Positions 1 through 4,218 of a DNA stretch of 5,200 bases are shown piece after piece (positions within the stretch are counted from its first letter, which is position 1; each line of letters opens with the position of its first letter). A program made the translations under genes and the position numbers. A model generated the notes under the pieces. It made no database searches. It saw nothing but the letters and a program-made list of their open reading frames with translations, and was not told the origin of the DNA. The DNA is taken from positions 1 through 5,200 of the forward strand of contig JANXMO010000157.1 in NCBI GenBank assembly GCA_025354615.1. Direction: 5' to 3'. Source of the stretch: Burkholderiales bacterium. Lineage in GTDB: Bacteria > Pseudomonadota > Gammaproteobacteria > Burkholderiales > Burkholderiaceae_C.

Positions 1-299
1 TTGACGATTTCGCGCGGATACACAGAAGTTTGGGTCAACGTGCCTCGAAAGAGCTCGCGGAATTCGATGATTCGGTGCTGCGCATCGAGAAAGACGACGC
101 CAAAGACCTCGTGTGGCAAGTTGCCCAGTCGCAGCGACACGAACGCCTTCGAGTCATTTGGGCTCGCGATGTCGCCCTGACGCTTTATCTTCGCGTCCAG
201 CGCAACACGCGCAATGGCAATGATTTCGTCATCGGTAGCCGAACGATGGCCGGCGCCTTCGTTGACCAGAACAAACAGGCCGAAGTGCATCGCAGTCAT
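1..299 (-). CDS. radC: RadC/JAB-domain protein, N-terminal 99 codons (cut by window edge)
   Basis: The minus strand from ATG at 299 is open to position 1 and runs off the window. Around residues 62-71 it reads PHEVFGVVFLDAQH, and at 79-98 it carries EFRELFRGTLTQTSVYPREI, the hallmark strings of the RadC (JAB/MPN-like) family. The metal-binding HxH...D part would lie beyond the edge, so activity cannot be judged. There is no room for the helix-hairpin-helix N-terminus of chromosomal RadC (about 220 aa); this matches the short (about 160 aa) RadC of integrative elements and plasmids. The start is chosen because CTGGAG lies 9 nt upstream; a second in-frame ATG follows at 290. A TGA in the same frame near 366-368 blocks a longer start. 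The family's biochemical role is unsettled despite the DNA-repair name. Its 5' leader carries the structured element at 365-423. The family call is solid; the mobile-element subtype is inferred. Confidence 0.93.
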   Translation of the reverse strand, partial: MTAMHFGLFVLVNEGAGHRSATDDEIIAIARVALDAKIKRQGDIASPNDSKAFVSLRLGNLPHEVFGVVFLDAQHRIIEFRELFRGTLTQTSVYPREIV

Positions 300-364
300 T
301 GTGTGGAACTCCAGGTAGCTGGCGGGATTGCCTGATACCTCTGGGATCGGTCCGCAGCGCAGCT

Positions 365-423
365 GTCAAGGGTGCAACGGCTGTACGGCCGCAAGGGGGG
401 TGCAACCCCTCGCAGCCCTTGAC
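365..423 (-). ncRNA. Structured three-way-junction element upstream of radC (possible radC RNA motif)
   Basis: A perfect 8-bp closing stem (365-372 with 416-423, GTCAAGGG/CCCTTGAC) encloses two further hairpins: GGC(N6)GCC at 379-390 and an 8-pair stem at 391-413 with loop about 7 nt. Together they would form a three-way junction ending about 65 nt before the radC start. Structured cis-elements called the radC RNA motif are known upstream of radC and related mobile-element genes, and position fits. I cannot confirm the match to that covariance model. Orientation is ambiguous. The 391-413 stem gains a G-U pair if read from the minus strand, but the outer stem and the GGCTGTACGGCC hairpin gain G-U pairs if read from the plus strand. 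The minus strand is given because of context. GGGTGCAAC is directly repeated at 370-378 and 398-406. Confidence 0.5.
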
Positions 424-567
424 GGCGAGAACGGACTGATACTCTGAAGAAAAAGCAAACCCACCACCCTCCCCCACTGCGGCCATAAGCCGCACCGAGT
501 CGTGGCGCAAGCCCGGCGACATACGCCGCATCGCCGTTCAGGCAACCGGCCTTGGATCCTGCAGAAC

Positions 568-587
568 CACTTTTGAATTCAAAAGTG
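568..587. repeat. Perfect 20-bp palindrome
   Basis: The half-site CACTTTTGAA is followed directly by its exact complement TTCAAAAGTG, with no spacer and the axis between 577 and 578. It is AT-rich inside GC-rich DNA. With no loop it is better suited to binding a dimeric protein than to forming an RNA hairpin. It lies about 270 bp upstream of the radC start. Confidence 0.85.
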
Positions 588-600
588 CTCGCTAGACTCA

Positions 601-617
601 GGCCAGCATTGCTGGCC
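601..617. repeat. 8-bp inverted repeat with one-base centre
   Basis: GGCCAGCA, T, TGCTGGCC is perfectly symmetrical around position 609. It lies 13 bp from the 20-bp palindrome, so the two may form one protein-binding region. No T-run follows on either strand, so it is not an intrinsic terminator. Confidence 0.75.
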
Positions 618-692
618 CTTGCGTCACCTCACCGTCGAGCCACTTGCAATCGGGAAAGCACGGACAGTGGAGGCGCCTCGCGCCCTCGGACT

Positions 693-727
693 CGCCCACA
701 GGGTGGGTCGAACCCACCGTGTGGGCG
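693..727. repeat. Long hairpin: 8 bp + mismatch + 7 bp stem, 3-nt loop
   Basis: Positions 693-700 pair with 720-727, one G/G mismatch follows (701/719), then GGTGGGT pairs with ACCCACC across a CGA loop. It begins 35 nt after the stop of the 68-aa gene in the direction of its transcription. It could protect the 3' end of that mRNA or be a REP-like repeat unit. No T-run follows, so intrinsic termination is unlikely. Confidence 0.8.
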
Positions 728-761
728 GACGCGCAGCCACTGCCGGGCAACCTGATTCCCA

Positions 762-968
762 TCAACGCAAGGCAGCGTCCCGCAGCGCAGAACAACGATT
801 CGCAAGTACAGCGGCAAGCAGCACGGCGTCGTCGGCAGCATCCAACGGATCGCGCTGCAATGCGGCCTGAAGTGCGTTTTTCAGCCAGGGCGATGCCGTC
901 GGCGAAGTCAAGACGGCCTGCACATCCAGCGAACCGGCGTGGTGGTAGATCGGACTTTCCTCGCTCAT
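762..968 (-). CDS. Small acidic hypothetical protein (68 aa), coupled to the upstream gene
   Basis: I do not recognise a named family. The 68 residues start MSEESPIYHHAG, continue with SPTASPWLKNALQAAL (about 22-37) and then RDPLDAADDAVLLAAVLANRCSAL (39-62), an amphipathic helix-rich layout with no signal peptide or membrane segment. The start at 968 is chosen because its ATG shares bases with the TGA of the 171-aa gene (965-967), giving the classic ATGA overlap of translationally coupled genes. There is no clear Shine-Dalgarno of its own, which fits coupling. An earlier in-frame ATG at 992 would overlap the upstream gene by 28 nt and is less likely. Small proteins with a DP(L/V)DAA-type motif are common beside plasmid and island genes, but that is memory of context, not a function. 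It probably works with, or is dosed alongside, the 171-aa protein. Confidence 0.78.
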   Translation of the reverse strand: MSEESPIYHHAGSLDVQAVLTSPTASPWLKNALQAALQRDPLDAADDAVLLAAVLANRCSALRDAALR

Positions 969-1480
969 GAGGGCTGTATCGATGCTCTGCAATCGACACT
1001 CTGCTTGACGTCTAAGCGATCACACACCGGGCGGCCGACGTAGTTCCACCAAGCCACAACACGCGCCAGCGTCTGCAGGCGTTCGGCATCGCTCGCCGCG
1101 GTCATGATGTCGTGTTGGCGAATAACTTTGGCTTGGTCGAAGACCTGCAGAGCTTCGGCCGCAAGGTGCCAGCCATCGAGGGTACGCATGCGCTCTTTCA
1201 ACGCGCCGTCTTCCACCTGGTCGAGCAGAGCATCCAGCGGATCAACGCGGCGTGCGGCCTCACTCGCGGCTTGGATGTCGGCCAGTGTGCAATGCTTCAT
1301 CACACGCGCCAACAACTCAGTCTGACCACCCGCCAGGTGCGCGCGCAAATCGAGCGTCTGCCGTTCCAGCTCGGTAGCCTCTCGAGCCAGGTCCCGCAGC
1401 CAGGCGCGTTCACGCTGGATCGACTCGTCGACTCCCGGCAGGCAGTCGAGCCAGGACATGAAAACGTTATCGGCGGGCAT
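965..1480 (-). CDS. Hypothetical helical protein (171 aa)
   Basis: Not recognised as a named family. Residues 18-50 (VDESIQRERAWLRDLAREAT onward) have heptad-like charged and leucine spacing and probably form a coiled coil. A second helical stretch runs at about 65-120 (LADIQAASEAARRVDPLDAL, then a short hydrophobic region). Near the C-terminus is VVAWWNYVGRPVC (141-153). Two isolated cysteines sit in the tail but do not form a CxxC. No signal peptide or membrane helix is seen, so it is likely cytoplasmic. The start is ATG 1480 because AGGAG lies 9 nt upstream (1494-1490). The frame stays open to a TAA at 1624-1622, with a GTG at 1597 and ATGs at 1591 and 1519, but none has a properly spaced ribosome-binding site. 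It ends inside the start codon of the 68-aa gene. PLDALLDQ here and PLDAADDA in its partner are loosely similar. Confidence 0.82.
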   Translation of the reverse strand: MPADNVFMSWLDCLPGVDESIQRERAWLRDLAREATELERQTLDLRAHLAGGQTELLARVMKHCTLADIQAASEAARRVDPLDALLDQVEDGALKERMRTLDGWHLAAEALQVFDQAKVIRQHDIMTAASDAERLQTLARVVAWWNYVGRPVCDRLDVKQSVDCRASIQPS

Positions 1481-1843
1481 CGTTGCGCACTCCTGTGGGT
1501 TGGCTCCTCGCGCCAGCATGGTACGCCGGAGGGTGCGACGCCACCGCCACAGAAAGGGACCATCGGCAAGAGTTGTCGCCTGATGCTGCATCGGCACAGC
1601 GACGCTGGTGCACGCAGCGATTTACCTCCTTGCTTCCGCGGCGCATTGCGGTTTCGGGCTCTTGAAAGTCGATCCGGATCAAATATCCGGCACCGTGCAG
1701 CCCCGGCTGCCGCCGATCGCCGCTGATCGGGCGCCACCTCGGCGGCCTCTAACTTTTACGCCCCACGCCAAATTTGTGCGGCGAATTCCCAGCGCCGCGA
1801 AAGCGCTATGAGAGGCAAACCGATACAGGGAGCCAACTGCTGT
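1481..1843. other. Spacer with hairpin cluster and orphan Shine-Dalgarno
   Basis: This 360-bp stretch separates the broken zinc-ribbon gene from the 171-aa gene. Three hairpins stand side by side at 1674-1730. On the minus strand a near-perfect ribosome-binding sequence AAGGAGGT (1631-1624) is followed by no ATG at proper distance; a GTG at 1613 would open a 48-aa frame ending at 1467, which I do not trust. Minus-strand frames at 1748-1622 read somewhat protein-like (for example IRIDFQEPETAMRRGSKEV), so further gene debris is possible. Confidence 0.5.
1674..1730. repeat. Three consecutive perfect hairpins
   Basis: CCGGAT/ATCCGG (1674-1690, loop 5 nt), GCAGCC/GGCTGC (1697-1710, 2-nt centre) and CCGATC/GATCGG (1713-1730, loop 6 nt) are all perfect 6-bp stems separated by only 2-6 nt. 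On the minus strand they lie after the stop of the broken gene (1844) and about 190 nt before the 171-aa gene. No T-run follows. They may be the leader of the downstream genes or an mRNA-processing site. Confidence 0.7.
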
Positions 1844-2140
1844 TCATGCTAACCAGGCGTCGATATCGTCGGCCGGGTAGCTGTTGGCGTACAGAACACT
1901 CTCGTCCGCCTTGTCATCGCCAACGCCGTTCTTGATCTCAGTGCACAGCGCACAGGACCTTTTGTTGTCTCCCGTCCTGGGGCAGCGATACGCTGCAGCC
2001 GCCGCAATTCACGCGCACCTTCCGCGGTGTGCATCGGTGGCTTGGTCACGGTGTTCCGCTCCCTCACACTTCGAAGCGACTTCAAACACATCGGCGCCGT
2101 GGCCTTTGGCTCTATCGGTACAACAGCTGCTTCGGCGAAC
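1844..2140 (-). pseudogene. Broken gene for a small CxxC...CxxC zinc-ribbon protein
   Basis: No single frame is intact, but coding-like segments join across frames on the minus strand. Segment 1 (frame of 2095, stop at 2011-2009) reads ADVFEVASKCEGAEHRDQAT. Segment 2, one frame over (about 2027-1980), reads RKVRVNCGGCSVSLP. Segment 3, back in the first frame (about 1977-1844), reads TGDNKRSCALCTEIKNG and ends in a natural acidic tail PADDIDAWLA then TGA. Joined, CGGC (2006-1995) and CALC (1954-1943) form a two-knuckle zinc ribbon with about 13 residues between. A likely earlier part reads DRFCFEPSSDRCKFAEAAVV in a third frame (about 2180-2125). At least two, probably three, shifts are needed, and two nearly cancel each other. 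This is either a decayed gene or one damaged by indel errors in C- and G-runs. Intact neighbours make local decay more likely. The protein family is unknown to me; a nucleic-acid-binding role is only a guess from the zinc ribbon. Confidence 0.6.
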
Positions 2141-2378
2141 TTACAACGGTCAGACGACGGCTCGAAACAGAAGCGGTCCACCACGTCGGCACGTTACGCC
2201 CGCCAATGGCAGGCCCGCGGTTGCGTGCGCCGGCCAGCAGCAGCTCGCCGGTAGCAACGGCCATCAAAAACCGCTTGCGCAGGGAATTGTAACCGTACGG
2301 ATTTGACCGGACGGCCACCCAAGCGCAAGCACACGTCCGATCGGTTACTGGCTCGGGCAGTGCGCTTGGGCTCGCCTT
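2141..2378. other. Spacer after the 309-aa gene, possibly the decayed 5' part of the zinc-ribbon gene
   Basis: On the minus strand one frame reads SLRKRFLMAVATGELLLAGA (about 2295-2236) and another reads SDVCLRLGGRPVKSV (about 2343-2299). Either could be remnant N-terminal coding of the broken gene downstream, but neither has a well-placed start and ribosome-binding site. The 10-bp inverted repeat 2318-2370 occupies its right part. Confidence 0.35.
2318..2370. repeat. 10-bp perfect inverted repeat just after the 309-aa gene
   Basis: CCCAAGCGCA (2318-2327) is the exact complement of TGCGCTTGGG (2361-2370), with a 33-nt loop that itself holds the palindrome CCGATCGG (2337-2344). It begins 8 nt after the stop codon of the 309-aa gene in the direction of transcription. 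No T-run follows on the minus strand, so it looks like a 3'-end-protecting hairpin or a protein-binding site rather than a rho-independent terminator. Confidence 0.75.
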
Positions 2379-3308
2379 TCACTCCCGTGCCGGCATTACA
2401 AAGGACCGCGCCAACTCTTGCGTGCGGTGATTGATGTAGGCCTGCCAGGCGCCCAGCGTCGGTGTCCAGCGAAAGCCGCACGACTTGAGGCGGTCGCGAG
2501 TGTCCGCATCTGGCTTGCCGTCGAACAACAGGCGCACGCGATTCGCCGGCGGGTCTACTTCCACCGTCACACCTTCGCCCTGCGCCTTCTGCACCGGCAG
2601 CGCGTGCATCTTTTCGAGGTGCTCCAGGCGTTGACGGACGCGGCGGACACTCGCGCCGTTGTTCTTGAGCCGGAAAAAGGCGAACCCGACTTCCCGTCCG
2701 TGAGGCGGGTTCAGCAGCTCGGCCGCTCGATCAGGCGAAAAGCCCAGCTCGACGAGTGCGAGGGTTTGCACCTCGATGCCAGCCTTCGCATGCTTGAGGA
2801 TCGCCACGTTGGCCTTCTTCATTCTCATCTGATTGCGCTCAAGGTAAGCGAGCTCCACCGCCAGCCGCTCGATGGCGTCAGCATCCCCGGCCATGATCGG
2901 CCGTAAGTCGGGGCGCAGTTCACGCAGGATCGCTCGCTTAACCCGTTCGCGGTAGCCGACGGCCTCACCCAAGCGGTTGTGCGCGGCGTCGTTCCACTTC
3001 TGCGCGCGGCGGGTTGGGAAGTTCGACGGGCCGGTGATCATCCAGGAAATGCAGCGGCTGTGGCTGCTAAGCCAAGCGCGGTAACGGCTGCAGTAGCCGG
3101 CGCGATAACGCGCAAAAGCCGCATCGAGCTTGCCGAGCGTGCCGCCCTTGTTGGCCTCGTGCTTGAACTCCTCGAAGTCGCTGGCCAACGTCTGCGCGTA
3201 GTCGTTGCGGTACGACGCCGCGCGCTTCTCTGGACAAAAACTGGTGCCGCTGAAAGCTTGAACTGCAACAGCGGTCGGAATGTCGTCAATAAATTGCTCG
3301 GCTTGCAT
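2379..3308 (-). CDS. Phage/plasmid-type hypothetical protein with C-terminal GFRW...W domain (309 aa)
   Basis: It belongs to a broad family of unnamed proteins in phages, plasmids and conjugative elements; no activity is established that I know of. The N-terminal half has EKRAASYRNDYAQTL (27-41) and the conserved-looking SRCISWMITGPSNFP (84-98), followed by RRAQKWNDAAHNR (100-112). The middle (145-172 and 222-235) is charged and helical: YLERNQMRMKKAN, RRVRQRLEHLEKM. The C-terminal domain (about 249-295) reads DPPANRVRLLFDGKP, then RLKSCGFRWTPTLGAWQAY, the signature I associate with this family, and may bind nucleic acid (inference). ATG 3308 is chosen because GGAG sits 5 nt upstream; the frame stays open further up, but that part is arginine/serine-rich and overlaps the upstream gene. 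It lies 70 nt after the 196-aa gene and just past a terminator-like hairpin, so its expression may depend on readthrough. No transmembrane segment is seen. Confidence 0.88.
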   Translation of the reverse strand: MQAEQFIDDIPTAVAVQAFSGTSFCPEKRAASYRNDYAQTLASDFEEFKHEANKGGTLGKLDAAFARYRAGYCSRYRAWLSSHSRCISWMITGPSNFPTRRAQKWNDAAHNRLGEAVGYRERVKRAILRELRPDLRPIMAGDADAIERLAVELAYLERNQMRMKKANVAILKHAKAGIEVQTLALVELGFSPDRAAELLNPPHGREVGFAFFRLKNNGASVRRVRQRLEHLEKMHALPVQKAQGEGVTVEVDPPANRVRLLFDGKPDADTRDRLKSCGFRWTPTLGAWQAYINHRTQELARSFVMPARE

Positions 3309-3335
3309 GGGTGCTCCGGTGAGACAGTGGCATTG

Positions 3336-3362
3336 AAAAGAGCGCAGCGGCTGACGCTGCGC
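3336..3362 (-). terminator. Terminator-like hairpin plus T-run between the 196-aa and 309-aa genes
   Basis: On the minus strand, GCGCAGCG, a 5-nt loop TCAGC and CGCTGCGC form a perfect 8-bp GC-rich stem (3362-3342), immediately followed by TCTTTT (3341-3336). It starts 16 nt after the stop of the 196-aa gene and ends 28 nt before the 309-aa gene. The T-run is short and interrupted, so partial termination, setting a ratio between the two genes, is the likely effect. No room is left for a separate promoter before the 309-aa gene except upstream, inside the 196-aa gene. Confidence 0.7.
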
Positions 3363-3378
3363 CCGGCGACCCACCTGC

Positions 3379-3969
3379 TCAGAAGCAACCCGCCATCGCC
3401 TGCTCGTCGTTGCCTGACTTGCGCTCCGGATAGACCTGCGCCTTGATGTACGGCACCCCAGCGGAACTAAGGCGGCGCTTGCCATAGAAACGAAGCGCAA
3501 ACACAGTCCGATAGTCGTCCGTGCCATCCACCTGAACTGTCTTTCCGATCACGCCATGGCGTTCGTTTTCCTTGCCCGGCGCGAGCTCCCACGAACCGTT
3601 GGCTTGGTTCTGCTCCTCTTGCCGGAAGGCGGCGCCGCCGATGTGGTTTTGGCCCTGCGGGCCGATTGAGAGGCTGATGAACTCGCGGCCTTCGTCAGTC
3701 ATCTTTGCAAAAGCCGCTACCGGAATCTTCACGCGCTTCGTGTCAAGGTGGCCGGTCATCACCGGGTATGTCTTCCCAGCCTCGACCTTGCGCGGCGAGC
3801 AGGGAAACAGAGTCAACACGCCACGCGTGTCGGCGTCGATGAGATCCACAAGCTGCACCCCGTCACGGTGTGCAAACTGCATTTCGGCTTCCGCCACCAG
3901 TTTGTCCATCTCTTCATCGTGCGCAGGTGTAGCGGTGCAAGCTGGCTTGGCGGTCTTGGCGTTCGTCAT
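3379..3969 (-). CDS. Hypothetical protein, first gene of the operon (196 aa)
   Basis: I do not recognise a named family. After a charged, alanine-rich N-terminus (1-30), the body looks like a small beta-rich domain: RGVLTLFPCSPRKVEAGKTY (49-68), KRVKIPVAAFAKM (78-90), then EGREFISLSIGPQGQNHIGG (93-112), and later RTVFALRFYGKRRL (154-167) and GVPYIKAQVYPERK (171-184). The pattern of short strands plus GREF(I/V)S(L/V)S loosely recalls DUF736-type small proteins of conjugative elements, but that is an analogy and not an assignment. There is no signal peptide or membrane segment. The start at 3969 is firm: AGGAG lies 6-7 nt upstream and the frame begins close after the promoter leader. Placement directly behind a repressible-looking promoter suggests an element-encoded, regulated function. 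Its relation to the downstream 309-aa protein is likely but unproven because a terminator-like hairpin separates them. Confidence 0.87.
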   Translation of the reverse strand: MTNAKTAKPACTATPAHDEEMDKLVAEAEMQFAHRDGVQLVDLIDADTRGVLTLFPCSPRKVEAGKTYPVMTGHLDTKRVKIPVAAFAKMTDEGREFISLSIGPQGQNHIGGAAFRQEEQNQANGSWELAPGKENERHGVIGKTVQVDGTDDYRTVFALRFYGKRRLSSAGVPYIKAQVYPERKSGNDEQAMAGCF

Positions 3970-3994
3970 GAAAGGCTCCTAGTGAGATCTGAAA

Positions 3995-4030
3995 GCAGGC
4001 GGCGGAGCTGCTATCTCCGGTTCATCCTGC
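3995..4030 (-). promoter_or_regulatory. Nested hairpin in the 5' leader of the operon
   Basis: In the leader, GCAGG/CCTGC (4030-4026 with 3999-3995) encloses CGGAG/CTCCG (4019-4015 with 4007-4003). It sits between the promoter and the ribosome-binding site of the 196-aa gene, so it could tune translation or mRNA stability. Stem lengths are only 5 bp each. A 10-codon frame (4054-4022, MVMKTHCHAG) overlaps it, but starts at the predicted transcript end with no ribosome-binding site and is not called. Confidence 0.4.
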
Positions 4031-4060
4031 ATGGCAATGCGTTTTCATCACCATGTATTT

Positions 4061-4089
4061 AGTATACCACTGGAACAGTTCCAATGCAA
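4061..4089 (-). promoter_or_regulatory. Sigma70-type promoter of the 196-aa gene operon
   Basis: On the minus strand TTGCAT (4089-4084) and TATACT (4066-4061) are exactly 17 bp apart. TG precedes the -10 by two bases (TGGTATACT), which is close to but not a strict extended -10. Transcription would start near 4054 and give an 85-nt leader before ATG 3969. The region is the only clearly AT-rich patch in the window, as expected for a promoter. The -35 matches consensus at only three of six positions, so an activator or the near-extended -10 may compensate. Confidence 0.72.
4071..4083. promoter_or_regulatory. Operator-like palindrome in the promoter spacer
   Basis: TGGAAC, A, GTTCCA is a perfect 6-bp inverted repeat with a one-base centre, lying wholly between the -35 and -10 elements. 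A dimeric repressor bound there would block RNA polymerase. It is not a standard LexA box: GAAC and GTTC are one base apart rather than four, and CTG(N10)CAG is absent. The regulator is not encoded in this window. Confidence 0.65.
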
Positions 4090-4218
4090 TACTTAATAGG
4101 TGGCATTTAACGACATCAATTGTTGAAATCTCCCGCCCTCCCCTCCAATCCGCCATGCAAAAGCGCTTTGAGCAACACCCAATATCTGCGAACCACCCTC
4201 CTCCACAGCCCGCCTTCA

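Larger units (their letters stand above)
300..761. other. Gene-free, palindrome-rich spacer between the 68-aa gene and radC
   Basis: About 460 bp with no convincing reading frame on either strand; the open frames here are arginine- and proline-rich shadows over GC-rich DNA. It contains the radC-proximal structured element (365-423), a 6-bp hairpin TGCGGC/GCCGCA at 478-494, a 20-bp perfect palindrome (568-587), a compact 8-bp inverted repeat (601-617) and a long hairpin (693-727). A minus-strand promoter for radC could lie here, but the best hexamer pairs I found (for example TTGCGC-17-TATGGC near 480-510) match consensus at only half of the positions, so none is called. Confidence 0.6.

Noticed and set aside
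30..335. 101-codon plus-strand frame
   Set aside because: It is the antisense shadow of the RadC coding sequence.
229..531. 100-codon minus-strand frame over the radC leader
   Set aside because: It runs through the structured element in a different frame from RadC and reads like spurious translation of a conserved non-coding element.
554..580. BamHI, PstI and EcoRI sites within 27 bp, as in a vector polylinker
   Set aside because: Spacing and flanks do not match a polylinker I know, and EcoRI is the centre of the natural palindrome.
702..718. tRNA-like T-arm (GGTTCGA-type string on the minus strand)
   Set aside because: The stem does not place the seven-base loop correctly, and no acceptor or anticodon arm surrounds it.
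4071..4083. LexA box at the operon promoter
   Set aside because: GAAC and GTTC are separated by one base, which fits neither the GAACN4GTTC nor the CTGTN8ACAG type.
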